Below, one piece after another: positions 7,853-15,893 of a stretch of DNA of 22,003 nucleotides; the stretch's first letter is position 1; each line of letters opens with the position of its first letter. The translations under genes were made by a program, and so were the position numbers. The DNA is from Stenotrophomonas sp. (lineage in GTDB: Bacteria > Pseudomonadota > Gammaproteobacteria > Xanthomonadales > Xanthomonadaceae). The stretch is taken from positions 1 through 22,003 of the forward strand of contig QFOV01000026.1 in the NCBI GenBank assembly GCA_003248565.1. The letters run 5' to 3'. Under the pieces are notes generated by a model. That model saw nothing but the letters and a program-made list of their open reading frames with translations. It ran no database searches and was not told the origin of the DNA.

Positions 7853-8593
7853 CTACGCCTGCAACTGCCGCCGGTAGCGTCCCGGGGTGATGCCAAGTTC
7901 GCGGCGCATGGCCCGGGTGAGCGCACTCTGGTCGGAGTAGCCAGCCTGCTGTGCAATCCGTGCCAGTGGTAGTAGACCTTCGGCGATCCGCTGCTGCGCC
8001 CATTCCAGGCGTTGGCGCTGCAGCCACTGGACAGGGCTGCAGTCCAGTTCACGACGGAACGCTGCGTGCAGTGCGGTCAGGCCCAACCCCGCCTCATTCG
8101 CCATGCGCGCCAGCGACCAGTCCTGCCCTGGGGCGAGACGGATCCGCTCGCACAAGGCCTGCAGTCGCCCATCGCGGCGTTGCCGGCCCTGCGCGAGAAC
8201 CGCATCCAGCAGCAATGGCAGCACCTGCCGCGTCAAGGCCGGCGCCAACTGCGTCCGCCCCTCCGCCGCCTGCTCCACATAGGCCAGCAGATGCCTCGCC
8301 GCCGGCGGCAGGACAAAGAATGGGCGTTGCAGCCCGGCTTCCAGCTGCGCGTCGTCCAGCCGCGATGCATCGCAGTCCACGATCAGGAAACGGTTGCGCC
8401 CCTGCGCCTGCTGCACATGCAAGGCACCGGGCGCGACAAACGCCGCACGCTGCAGGTCCAGCCACCCACCGCGACCCTCCACCTCAAGCTCCAGCATGCC
8501 GTGCAGCGGCAGGACCAATTGCACGTGCGCATGCCGATGGCCATGACCGGTACAGCCATAGCTGCGGAAGCTCAGGGAATCGTCTGCATGCAT
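7853..8593 (-). CDS. AraC-family transcriptional regulator
   Basis: A 246-residue regulator. The N-terminal half is a cupin-like sensor: HGHRHAHVQLVLPLHGMLELEVEG, then VAPGALHVQQAQGRNRFLIVD. The C-terminal half has the two helix-turn-helix motifs of AraC proteins: WSLARMANEAGLGLTALHAAFRREL (about 158-182) and LARIAQQAGYSDQSALTRAMRRELGITPGRYR (about 210-241), the second matching the family signature. The ATG at 8593 was preferred to a GTG three codons earlier (8602); neither has a clear ribosome site. It sits upstream of the EamA gene in the same direction, and its likely role is to control that exporter in response to an unknown ligand. Confidence 0.88.
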   Translation of the reverse strand: MHADDSLSFRSYGCTGHGHRHAHVQLVLPLHGMLELEVEGRGGWLDLQRAAFVAPGALHVQQAQGRNRFLIVDCDASRLDDAQLEAGLQRPFFVLPPAARHLLAYVEQAAEGRTQLAPALTRQVLPLLLDAVLAQGRQRRDGRLQALCERIRLAPGQDWSLARMANEAGLGLTALHAAFRRELDCSPVQWLQRQRLEWAQQRIAEGLLPLARIAQQAGYSDQSALTRAMRRELGITPGRYRRQLQA

Positions 8594-8646
8594 AGCGGGC
8601 ACCGCGGAACAGGCAGTGCGGCGCTGGGCCGTCGGCCATGCGAGGG

Positions 8647-8723
8647 TGGTGGCCCCGACACGATTCGAACGTGCGACCTGTCCCTTAGGAGGGGACCGCT
8701 CTATCCAACTGAGCTACGGAGCC
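8647..8723 (-). tRNA. tRNA-Arg (anticodon CCT)
   Basis: A full cloverleaf reads on the minus strand: acceptor GGCTCCG pairing with CGGGGCC (one G-U pair), D-stem GCTC/GAGC, anticodon stem GTCCC/GGGAC around the loop CTCCTAA (anticodon CCT, reading AGG), and T-arm with TTCGAAT. The discriminator A and the CCA end are encoded (CCA at 8649-8647). The tRNA reads rare AGG codons. Confidence 0.97.
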
Positions 8724-8732
8724 GAATATGCA

Positions 8733-8761
8733 AGGATACAACCAAGCGTGAACATGGACAA
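8733..8761 (-). promoter_or_regulatory. Promoter of tRNA-Arg
   Basis: On the minus strand, -35 TTGTCC (8761-8756) and -10 TATCCT (8738-8733) are separated by exactly 17 bases, with the tRNA 5' end 10 bases after the -10. This is a good sigma-70 fit and suggests the tRNA is transcribed independently of csuE upstream. Confidence 0.7.
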
Positions 8762-8812
8762 AGTCCTGATATCGTCCTGATCTTCGCAAACGGCACAGTC
8801 GACGCTGCCGGT

Positions 8813-9793
8813 TCAGAAAGCAATGTCGACCAGAACGGTATCCACGTAGCGTCCCACAGGCACCGGGGCCTGATCCGCATAGACCTTCGCGTTGTAGTTG
8901 AAGACCTGCCTGCCCACGCCCGCACCGGGGCCCGGATTGACATCAGCGCCGGCGCTGGAGCGCCGCTCGGTGTCCACGCTGCCCCACCGTATACCGCTGA
9001 CACCCTGGAACAGATCGTAGGCCAGCAGCTCCCCCTGTGCCGAACGCATGTTGCGCCGTGCCGCCGCCAGGTTCTGCCCGTCCCCCAGGCCGACGCTGTA
9101 GGCACTGCCCTTGGTGCAGGTAACCGAGATGCTGCCGTTGACCACGGCAAATGCCGAGGGAAGCGCAGCAGTACCGAAATCCAGATCCGGCGCAGCGATA
9201 CTGCAGTCGTTCTGCACCACCAGGTTGACCGGGACTGTCGTCACGCCACTGCCGGTGTCATATGACGAGCAGACCCCGCCACCCGAGCTGGCCGTACAGT
9301 AACGCCACTCCCAGGCCAGGGTCGCGGTGTCCTCGTAATTGCCTGCGGCGACATTGCTGCCGCCGGCTGCCGCCAGATACAACGGCATCGCCTTGCCGCT
9401 TGCACTCTGCAACAACCCCAGTGCGTCGATTACACCCTGCCCAACCAGGTCCAATGGCACCGCAGGGATCAATGCTGCGCCGTTGTTCCTGTCCGCCGAG
9501 GCGTACAGCTGGTAGCTCAGTAAATCCCCGGTCGGTCCCAGCAAGCCAGCGTTGGCAGAACTGAAGGTCACGCGGAAATAGGTGTCCTGCGCCTCCCAGG
9601 GTTGCAGGACCTGGCCGCTGCATTCGATGCCTGCGTCACGCGTGGAGGTCGTCTGCGCCGCGGCACCCAGGGCAACGGAGCCCACTGCCCCGAAATCCGC
9701 GGATTTTGCATTACCCGTTGAACACGCCGCCGCGGCCTGCCCCGTTCCCGCACACAGCAGGAACAACCCCACCACACGCGCCAGCCCGCTCAT
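8813..9793 (-). CDS. csuE: Archaic chaperone-usher pilus tip adhesin (CsuE-like, two SCPU domains)
   Basis: Secreted two-domain protein of 326 residues, predicted to cap the pilus and touch surfaces. A signal peptide (MSGLARVVGLFLLCAG, cleavage near TGQAAAA) precedes domain 1, which starts CSTGNAKSADFGAVGS, and domain 2, which starts CSIAAPDLDFGTAALPSAF near residue 200. Each shows the spore-coat-U (SCPU) pattern of an early Cys, D/N-FG, and a later Cys. The protein ends GRYVDTVLVDIAF, the usual C-terminal strand of these subunits. The ATG at 9793 overlaps the usher stop codon as ATGA, so it was preferred to a GTG two codons earlier. It is last in the six-gene operon, the place of csuE in Acinetobacter. 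In CsuE, hydrophobic loops of domain 1 bind surfaces; I cannot confirm those loops here. Confidence 0.85.
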   Translation of the reverse strand: MSGLARVVGLFLLCAGTGQAAAACSTGNAKSADFGAVGSVALGAAAQTTSTRDAGIECSGQVLQPWEAQDTYFRVTFSSANAGLLGPTGDLLSYQLYASADRNNGAALIPAVPLDLVGQGVIDALGLLQSASGKAMPLYLAAAGGSNVAAGNYEDTATLAWEWRYCTASSGGGVCSSYDTGSGVTTVPVNLVVQNDCSIAAPDLDFGTAALPSAFAVVNGSISVTCTKGSAYSVGLGDGQNLAAARRNMRSAQGELLAYDLFQGVSGIRWGSVDTERRSSAGADVNPGPGAGVGRQVFNYNAKVYADQAPVPVGRYVDTVLVDIAF

Positions 9794-12237
9794 CGGCACA
9801 CCACGGGGGCAGGCATCATCACCGCCGCGTCGTCGTCATCGGCCTTGAACATCGCCACGCAACTCTCTCCACTGGCCTGCATCACCTGAAGATGATTGAC
9901 CTCGTCCAGACGCTCCAGATACACCAGCCCGTCCCAGCCAACCACCGTGTTCACCCCGCTTTCCACATGCTGCACGCGCGTACCCATTGGCAGCACCGCC
10001 CCCTGTGCATCGGTGAGAACCACACTGGCGGCGCGGGAACGGACAACCGGGAACTCCAACAGATAGCCACTGCGCGCACGCACCATCACGCGTGCCTCCA
10101 CCAGCGCACTGCGCACATCCGCTGACGACCCCAACAGGTCGATCTCGTACTTGCCCGGATAGTAGGCGCTGGTCCACGGCACCAGCAGATGCCCGCTGGC
10201 GCCGGTACGGCCGACCTCCTGGTTTTCGTAGCGCACGGGGATACCTGCCTGGCCCTTGGTGCTGACCACCACGAATGCGTCGTCCACGCGATTGCCGGCA
10301 AACATCCGCCCATCCATCCACACCGCCGAGCCGCTGACATCGGCCCAACGGGTCATGCTGGAACGGCTGCCATAGGTGCCTGCCTGCACCTGCAGCAGGT
10401 CACCGCGCCAGGTCGCATCCAGCTGACGGTAGTCCTCGTCACCGCCATGCGCAAAGCCAAGGTTGAAGCCGAAGCCGCCGCTCGTGGGTGCCTGGCGCCC
10501 ATAGTTCACGCGTTCAACCCGGTCCCCGTTGTTATCACGCTCGGCGGACAACGCCAGCGTGGCCCGCCCGCCCATCGGCACCATCACCTGCGCCATCGCC
10601 GCCCAGCCATGGGCATCAAGATCCCGATTGGCCGACATGTACAGGCTCATCCCTGACCGCGACGAACGGGTCCAGGACAGATTGAGCAATCGGCTGCGTG
10701 AGTTGTCCGCATTGCGGACATCGAAATAGCCAAGACCCGCGCTGCCCCAGGTACCCATACGGAGGCTGGCGGTCGCCTGTTGGCTGCCGCGACTGGTGCG
10801 CAGCGTCTGGGCATTGATCGCGCCCAGATCCGCATAACCGGCCTGCCGCTGCATGCGCTGATAGCTCAGGCTGTAGCGGGGAGCGTTGAACTGGTAGCCA
10901 AACGCGAGCTGGCGGGCCTGTCGTCCATTGAAGTGGCTCTGGCTCACTGCCGCGTTCACAACACCGGCGTTGGCCACGCGCAGGTTGGCACCGGCGCCGG
11001 CCAACGACAGCTGCCGTGCGGCTTCGGCGTGCCCTTCCAGGGTCAGCCAGTCCAGCACGCCGTAGCGCAGTGTGGCGCTGCCAGCCGCCTTGCCGTAGCT
11101 GAAATTGCGGATGCCGTAGTCTTCGCGCAGATTGCCTGCTGCCACCGAGAAATCGACCAGCCCCGGCTGCAGCAGCCGGGTGCTGACGTAGAACGGCAGG
11201 GTCGTCGAGACCTGCCGGCCCAATGCGTCAGTAGTCACCACCACCGCTTCGCCGGCGCCGTTGATCAGCGGAATGTTGGTCAGCGTATAGGGGCCAGGGC
11301 TCAGCTGCGTACTGGAGGACTTATAGCCATTGACGAACAGGTCCAGCGCGGTCGGCACGGCCACCTCGCCGGCAAATTGCGGCAACGGATAGGTCACAAG
11401 ATCCGGCCGCACGCTGAAATCACGTGAGAACTGCACGCCGCCCAGCCGCACCGAGCTGCTCCACGGCAACGCTGCGGTGATCACATCACCGGCTTCATAG
11501 GTCAGCAGCCGGGTCTCGTCGGAGTAGCGCCAGGTGGTGTCGTAGCGCAGATACCCTTCCTGCTGCCCCTTGCCGCCGCTGACGATGTGGCGGAACTGCC
11601 CTGTATTGGTCAGGCTGCCAGCAGCACCGAAGACACGCAGCTCGTTCCAGGCTGCAAGGTAGCTGCCGCCAAGGTCGACGTCACTTGCGTAGATGTCGTA
11701 GTTGATCATCGCACCCGGGCTTGCCTGCGCCGCCATGCGCGGTGCCGTGGCGCGATAGCTGATGGTCTGCGTGGCCAACCACGCAGGCGGCACCTCCAGC
11801 ACCAGCCGCAGCAGTGCCCGGTCGTAATGCGCGTGCAGGCCAGGCACATCTTCCAGCGCAATGTCATCTGTGGCCGGATGTGGCAGGTTGATACCGGCAC
11901 CGGCCAATGCCGCCGCGCTGGCATGGAGTCGCCCACCCCGCTCCTCAACCACAATCTGCCGGCCCGTTTCCACTTGGTTGACCACCAGATCCAGATGCAA
12001 TGGAAGCGGTGCGGCGTCCTGTGCATCGAACGCTGGCAGCGGCAACCCCACCGCTGCAGCCGGCAATACCGGCACCACGCTCAATGCCAGCAGGTGCATC
12101 CACAGACCTTGCCGCACGGCGCGTGACAACCGCCCGCACGGCGGTGCAGCCCGCTGGCAGCCGTTCGTCGCCCCGCCCCCTGTACGCCCAAGCGCCACGC
12201 GACTGACGCTTCGCTCATTCAACATCATGCGAACCAT
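9790..12237 (-). CDS. csuD: Outer-membrane usher of archaic (Csu-type) pili
   Basis: Usher of 815 residues that would form the outer-membrane pore and assemble subunits. It has a long N-terminal region with the hydrophobic core LLALSVVPVLPAAAVG (about 49-64), an N-terminal chaperone-binding domain, then a beta-barrel with usher sequences such as YDIYASDVDLGG, LVTYPLPQFAGEVAVPTALDLFVNG, GPYTLTNIPLINGAGEAVVV and a C-terminal domain with a Cys pair (ESCVAMFK and VVCR). The start is uncertain: the ATG at 12237 shares one base with the csuC stop codon, a GTG three bases earlier is possible, and the ATG at 12099 (AAGG upstream) would remove 46 residues but leave a signal sequence without positive charge. 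A run of four Asp lies near the C-terminus. Confidence 0.9.
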   Translation of the reverse strand: MVRMMLNERSVSRVALGRTGGGATNGCQRAAPPCGRLSRAVRQGLWMHLLALSVVPVLPAAAVGLPLPAFDAQDAAPLPLHLDLVVNQVETGRQIVVEERGGRLHASAAALAGAGINLPHPATDDIALEDVPGLHAHYDRALLRLVLEVPPAWLATQTISYRATAPRMAAQASPGAMINYDIYASDVDLGGSYLAAWNELRVFGAAGSLTNTGQFRHIVSGGKGQQEGYLRYDTTWRYSDETRLLTYEAGDVITAALPWSSSVRLGGVQFSRDFSVRPDLVTYPLPQFAGEVAVPTALDLFVNGYKSSSTQLSPGPYTLTNIPLINGAGEAVVVTTDALGRQVSTTLPFYVSTRLLQPGLVDFSVAAGNLREDYGIRNFSYGKAAGSATLRYGVLDWLTLEGHAEAARQLSLAGAGANLRVANAGVVNAAVSQSHFNGRQARQLAFGYQFNAPRYSLSYQRMQRQAGYADLGAINAQTLRTSRGSQQATASLRMGTWGSAGLGYFDVRNADNSRSRLLNLSWTRSSRSGMSLYMSANRDLDAHGWAAMAQVMVPMGGRATLALSAERDNNGDRVERVNYGRQAPTSGGFGFNLGFAHGGDEDYRQLDATWRGDLLQVQAGTYGSRSSMTRWADVSGSAVWMDGRMFAGNRVDDAFVVVSTKGQAGIPVRYENQEVGRTGASGHLLVPWTSAYYPGKYEIDLLGSSADVRSALVEARVMVRARSGYLLEFPVVRSRAASVVLTDAQGAVLPMGTRVQHVESGVNTVVGWDGLVYLERLDEVNHLQVMQASGESCVAMFKADDDDAAVMMPAPVVCR

Positions 12238-13007
12238 CACTCAAGGACAAGGCGTTGCGGCTGCTGCGCGCCATTGACGCGCACCAACAGCGCTGCGGGA
12301 TGGCCTTCTGCTGCTGGCAGTGGCCAGCGCATGCTTGCACCCGGCAACACGTAGCCCATCAAACCGTCGTGCAACAGCTGCTGCCTGCCGCCCTGTTCGA
12401 TGGAGGCTTCGGTCAACCGCGCGTGTATTGGTCCGTCATTGCGAACCTGCAGGTAAGCCTTGCCGTCCACGCTGACCTGCTGCACCCCGAGCTGCGGACG
12501 CACCTGCGCGCCGCTTGCATCGCGTACCCCTTGACCCGCATCGCCGGCTGTCAGGCCCGCACCATAGACAAACAACGGAATGACATAGCGCATATTGAAA
12601 CGCACCCCGGGTGCGGCAGCGGCATCGGTCGCCACCGTTGTCGGGATCTCGTCGATCATCACCCGGAATGCCTGCTGCTGACCTGCAGGCGTCGGCGTCA
12701 GGCGGGTGATACGCACCAACTGCTTCTGCCCGGGCTCGATCTGTGCGATCTGCGGGATGCCGATCACCTGGCGTTGGTTCTGGTACTGGTCATCAAAATC
12801 CTGTTGCGACCACGCCAGCACACGCACCTGCAGGCTGATCGGGCTATCGCCCTTGTTCTCCAGCCACAACGCCGTGCTCTGCCGACCCTCTGCCAGCACC
12901 GGATCCACCGGCCAGATCAGCACCGAACTTGCGGCACGCGCGCCATCAACCGACAACATCGACGCAGCGAGCACAACGGCCACCGCCAGATACCTAATGA
13001 ACAACAT
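12237..13007 (-). CDS. csuC: Periplasmic pilus chaperone (CsuC-like)
   Basis: PapD-type chaperone of 256 residues that folds pilins and delivers them to the usher by donor-strand complementation. A signal peptide (MLFIRYLAVAVVLAASMLSVDGARA) is followed by SSVLIWPVDPVLAEGRQSTALWLENKGDSP, the first immunoglobulin-like domain, with the G1 region IPQIAQIEPGQKQLVRITR and FRVMIDEIP, then a second domain (LQVRNDGPIHARLTEASIE). The basic K/R residues around QKQLVRITR are where subunit C-termini anchor in the family. ATG at 13007 with GGGGGA close upstream. Its stop overlaps the usher start. The third pilin gene ends 21 bases upstream. Confidence 0.9.
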   Translation of the reverse strand: MLFIRYLAVAVVLAASMLSVDGARAASSVLIWPVDPVLAEGRQSTALWLENKGDSPISLQVRVLAWSQQDFDDQYQNQRQVIGIPQIAQIEPGQKQLVRITRLTPTPAGQQQAFRVMIDEIPTTVATDAAAAPGVRFNMRYVIPLFVYGAGLTAGDAGQGVRDASGAQVRPQLGVQQVSVDGKAYLQVRNDGPIHARLTEASIEQGGRQQLLHDGLMGYVLPGASMRWPLPAAEGHPAALLVRVNGAQQPQRLVLE

Positions 13008-13028
13008 TCATCCCCCTGAGAACCGCAC

Positions 13029-13520
13029 TTACCAGATCAATTGAACCTGCAACACATCGCTGTACATACCCGCGGGCGAGTGCGCTGGCACGCTCAACTC
13101 CGCTTGGATGGGCAGCGTCACCACGCCTGCGCCGCCCAGCGGCACGGGCACGGATTGATCTATCGGCAGCAGCACGCCTCTGGCTGCGTCGCTGAACAAT
13201 TGATAGGGGATGCGCTCACCACCGCCGTCGCGCTGCAGCTGGCGGCCGTGCTGTCCGCCGTCCACCTGCATCGACAATTGCATGCCCGGTGTACACCTGA
13301 TCTGCACCGTGCTGGACAAGCTGGCAGCAGCGGGCTCGGTGTTCAGCGCAGCCCGCGTTCCGTAATCAAGTGTCCCCCACTGGCCGGCGGCCACCTCGCA
13401 GCCGCCAACGACCTCCGCACTGACCTGCATGTCGGCGCGGGGCGCAGCGATCACCTCACCGGTCAATGCAGCCAGATATGCAACCACCAGAACCGGAAGC
13501 ATCCACCGCCGCACGATCAA
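13029..13520 (-). CDS. Minor spore-coat-U pilin (CsuB position)
   Basis: SCPU-family secreted subunit of about 163 residues. A signal peptide (hydrophobic MLPVLVVAYLAALTGEVIAA) precedes a pilin domain with CEVAAGQWGTLDYG, a second Cys in IRCTPGMQLSMQVDGG, IPYQLFSDAARGVLLP and the C-terminal AGMYSDVLQVQLIW. It is more divergent than the two upstream pilins and stands where csuB lies in the Acinetobacter order, so it is probably a minor or linking subunit. The start is unsettled: TTG at 13520 overlaps the preceding stop as TTGA and has GGTGG about 10 bases upstream; GTG at 13514 and ATG at 13502 are alternatives that all keep the hydrophobic core. Confidence 0.82.
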   Translation of the reverse strand: MIVRRWMLPVLVVAYLAALTGEVIAAPRADMQVSAEVVGGCEVAAGQWGTLDYGTRAALNTEPAAASLSSTVQIRCTPGMQLSMQVDGGQHGRQLQRDGGGERIPYQLFSDAARGVLLPIDQSVPVPLGGAGVVTLPIQAELSVPAHSPAGMYSDVLQVQLIW

Positions 13521-14050
13521 AAGGACAGTTCCACCAAAATGCTGTCCGTGTACGTCCCTGGCGTCAGCCCTGCCTTGCCAACTGCCTTGCCATACAGATT
13601 GATTGTCTGAGCAGCACCGGTACTGGTGGGCAAGGTAATCGTGCCATTGATCGGCAGAACAGTGCTTAGACCGGAATCAGTGTAAATGTCATAGGGAACA
13701 AAGCTGCCCGCCCCATTCGACAACGCCCGCGTGCCGCCGGAGGACTGCCCATCATTGCTGCCTGCCTGGATCCGCATCACCGGAATGGCACCACTCGAGC
13801 ACAGTATCGACATGGTGCCACCACCACCTGCAAGCACCTGCGCTCCGGCCTGGGTGAAAAGCGCCGTTTGCGTACCGAAATTCAAGGCACCAAAATTTAC
13901 ATTGGTTGATGCGGTCGAGCCATTCACCTGGCAGGAGCTGATCAGCACCAATGAAGAATTGATCCGGCCGGTGACGGTGCCAGCCTGTGCCATCGAAGCG
14001 AACAACAAGCCGCCAGCGAACAGTGCAACGCGGATGTTCCTGTATTTCAT
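13517..14050 (-). CDS. Spore-coat-U pilin, second copy (CsuA position)
   Basis: Secreted pilin of 177 residues: signal peptide MKYRNIRVALFAGGLLFASMAQA, then GTVTGRINSSLVLISSCQVNG, NVNFGALNFGTQTALF, ILCSSGAIPVM, VPYDIYTDSGLSTVLPINGTI and the C-terminal GTYTDSILVELSF. The early Cys and the Cys at ILC should form the family disulfide. By eye a little over half of its mature residues are identical to the pilin encoded just upstream (14135-14671), including the ends, so the two arose by tandem duplication. ATG at 14050 has GGGGAG 6-7 bases upstream. Its stop overlaps the next gene. The base composition is slightly lower in GC than the neighbouring housekeeping genes. Confidence 0.88.
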   Translation of the reverse strand: MKYRNIRVALFAGGLLFASMAQAGTVTGRINSSLVLISSCQVNGSTASTNVNFGALNFGTQTALFTQAGAQVLAGGGGTMSILCSSGAIPVMRIQAGSNDGQSSGGTRALSNGAGSFVPYDIYTDSGLSTVLPINGTITLPTSTGAAQTINLYGKAVGKAGLTPGTYTDSILVELSF

Positions 14051-14134
14051 TCGAACTCCCCATTTGAGCGGTAATACAGGCAGCCGTGCGCCACCTGCGA
14101 TCTGCCTACCCTAGCGGACCTGCGTAAGAGCAAA

Positions 14135-14671
14135 TCAGAACGACAGTTCGACAGCTATCGAATCGGTATAGGTGCCTGGCGGCAAGCCCGCTGCCGCCGA
14201 GACTTTGCCGTAGAGATTCAAGGTCTGTGCCGCGCCATTGCTGACCGCCAGGTTGATGACTCCTTCTATCGGCAACAGATTGTTGAAACCGGCATCCGTG
14301 TACAGGTCATAGCCGACATAGTGACCCGCACCATCGTGCAATGCCCTGCTGCCTGTCGATGCCTGACCGTCATTGCGGCCCGCCCGCATCTTGAGCACCG
14401 GAACGAATCCTGCCGCACAGCGGATGCTCATGGCGCCCCCATCAGGTTTCAACACCTGGGTACCGGCCGGCTGCATCAACGCACTGGTAGCCCCGAAGTT
14501 CAACGAACCAAAATCGAGGTTGGAACTGGCGGTCGTTCCGTTGACCTCACATGCAGGCACCACCGTCAATGAACTGTGTATCTGCCCACTGACCCCGGGC
14601 GCAGCATGACCTGCGGAGCTCAGCAGGAGTCCGCACAGCGCCAAGCCCAAACTGCTTTTCAAATGATGCAT
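14135..14671 (-). CDS. Spore-coat-U major pilin candidate (CsuA/B-like)
   Basis: First gene of the operon, 178 residues, and so the likely rod subunit. Signal peptide MHHLKSSLGLALCGLLLSSAGHA is followed by APGVSGQIHSSLTVVPACEVNG, NLDFGSLNFGATSALM, IRCAAGFVPVLKM, VGYDLYTDAGFNNLLPIEGVI and GTYTDSIAVELSF. The N-terminal residues after the signal cleavage should be the donor strand used by the neighbouring subunit. ATG at 14671 was chosen over an in-frame start five codons upstream because AGGGG lies 4-8 bases before it. An 84-base spacer with a weak 6-base-pair hairpin (14078-14107) separates it from its paralogue; partial 3' processing there could favour the first pilin. Confidence 0.88.
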   Translation of the reverse strand: MHHLKSSLGLALCGLLLSSAGHAAPGVSGQIHSSLTVVPACEVNGTTASSNLDFGSLNFGATSALMQPAGTQVLKPDGGAMSIRCAAGFVPVLKMRAGRNDGQASTGSRALHDGAGHYVGYDLYTDAGFNNLLPIEGVINLAVSNGAAQTLNLYGKVSAAAGLPPGTYTDSIAVELSF

Positions 14672-14746
14672 CGACCCCTCTTCCATCCGTGTGCCACAAA
14701 CGTGCCTGCATGAAACACTACGGACGTAAGAGAGGGGCCTGCTTGA

Positions 14747-14774
14747 GGCCGGGGCTGCGCAGCAGCCACCGGCC
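14747..14774 (-). terminator. GC-rich hairpin between kdsA and the pilus operon
   Basis: GGCC...GGCC arms with an inner GGCTGC/GCAGCC stem make a strong hairpin starting 9 bases after the kdsA stop. There is no U-run, so termination is possible but unproven. The remaining bases up to 14671 should hold the pilus promoter, but I see no clear -35/-10 pair. Confidence 0.4.
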
Positions 14775-14782
14775 CGGGCGGA

Positions 14783-15628
14783 TCACGCGATGTCCAGCAC
14801 CGGGAACGCCTTGACCATATCGTCCAGCGCCTTGATCTGCGCCAGGAAAGGCTCCAGCACATCCAACGGCAATGCACTTGGACCATCGCAGCGCGCGTTA
14901 TCCGGGTCCGGATGCGCCTCAAGGAACAGGCCAGCAATTCCTACTGCCATGCCAGCGCGGGCAAGTTCGACGACCTGGCGACGACGGCCACCGGAGGCTT
15001 CGCTGCCAGCGTCGCGGCGCTGCAGACTGTGGGTGACGTCGAAGATCGCCGGCAGGCCGCCGGTGGCTTCGATCATCTCGCGGAAGCCAAGCATGTCCAC
15101 GACCAGGTTGTCGTAGCCGAACTGGGCACCACGTTCGCACAGGATGATCTGCTCGTTGCCCGCCTCGCGGATCTTGCTGACGATGTGCTTGATCTGGGTC
15201 GGGCTGAGGAACTGCGGCTTCTTGATGTTGACCGCACGGCCGGTGCGGGCGATGGCCGTGACCAGATCGGTCTGGCGGGCCAGGAAGGCCGGAATCTGCA
15301 GCACGTCGACCACTTCTGCGACCGGCGCGGCCTGCGCCACTTCATGCACGTCGGTGATCACCGGCACGCCAAAGCGCTGTTTGACCTGCTCGAAGATGCG
15401 CAGCCCTTCTTCCAGGCCGACGCCACGGAAGGAGGTGATCGAGGAGCGGTTGGCCTTGTCGAACGAGGCCTTGAACACGTACGGGATGCCCAGCTTGCGG
15501 GTGACCTCCACGTAGCGCTCGGCGGCGTAGAGGGTGGAATCCAGGTCCTCCAGCACATTCAGCCCACCAAACAGCACGAAGGGCAGCTTGTTGCCAACCA
15601 CTACCCCGTCCGAAATCGTCACGTTCAT
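14783..15628 (-). CDS. kdsA: 3-deoxy-D-manno-octulosonate 8-phosphate synthase
   Basis: Condenses phosphoenolpyruvate with arabinose 5-phosphate to Kdo-8-P, for the LPS inner core. The 281 residues follow E. coli KdsA closely: LPFVLFGGLNVLED, YVFKASFDKANRSS, VITDVHE, QIPAFLARQTDLV, NIKKPQFLSP, ILCERGAQFGYDNLVVDM, IFDVTHSLQ, ASGGRR and FLEAHPDPDNARCDGPSALPL. The Asn in GGLNVLE marks the metal-independent class (the metal-dependent class has Cys there). ATG at 15628 has AGGA about 11 bases upstream. In many gammaproteobacteria and Xanthomonads kdsA lies between pyrG and eno; here it stands alone, divergent from an aldehyde dehydrogenase gene. Confidence 0.95.
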   Translation of the reverse strand: MNVTISDGVVVGNKLPFVLFGGLNVLEDLDSTLYAAERYVEVTRKLGIPYVFKASFDKANRSSITSFRGVGLEEGLRIFEQVKQRFGVPVITDVHEVAQAAPVAEVVDVLQIPAFLARQTDLVTAIARTGRAVNIKKPQFLSPTQIKHIVSKIREAGNEQIILCERGAQFGYDNLVVDMLGFREMIEATGGLPAIFDVTHSLQRRDAGSEASGGRRRQVVELARAGMAVGIAGLFLEAHPDPDNARCDGPSALPLDVLEPFLAQIKALDDMVKAFPVLDIA

Positions 15629-15811
15629 CTGTATATCCTGTTCAAGCCGGGGAAACCCCTATCAAGGGTGGCGAATATGGCTGAAAACGGCCGCCAGCAA
15701 CAGGGTTGGCAGCCACGGCCGAGGCAACGCCCATCATCCGCACAGCCCCTGCCGCCGGCACAGCCTGCCCCATCAACCCGACCAAGCTGCACGGGGCCAA
15801 TCGGTTCACTC

Positions 15812-15820
15812 TGATATTAT
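15812..15820 (+). promoter_or_regulatory. Extended -10 promoter for the aldehyde dehydrogenase gene
   Basis: TGATATTAT is an extended -10 element (TGN followed by TATTAT at 15815-15820). No good -35 is visible, as is common with extended -10 promoters. Transcription would start near 15827, giving a leader of about 65 bases. The rest of the 265-base divergent spacer (15629-15893) shows nothing else I can assign. Confidence 0.5.
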
Positions 15821-15893
15821 GTGGCACTCACTCCGTCGCCCCCACCCGCAGTTTCCGACGGCGCCAAAATAACGTTAAGAAACAGGAGTTTGA

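Noticed and set aside
8647..14671. The pilus operon as a genomic island inserted at tRNA-Arg
   Set aside because: The operon lies on the 5' side of the tRNA, whereas integration usually occurs at the 3' end. There is no integrase, and no duplicated tRNA end flanks the operon.
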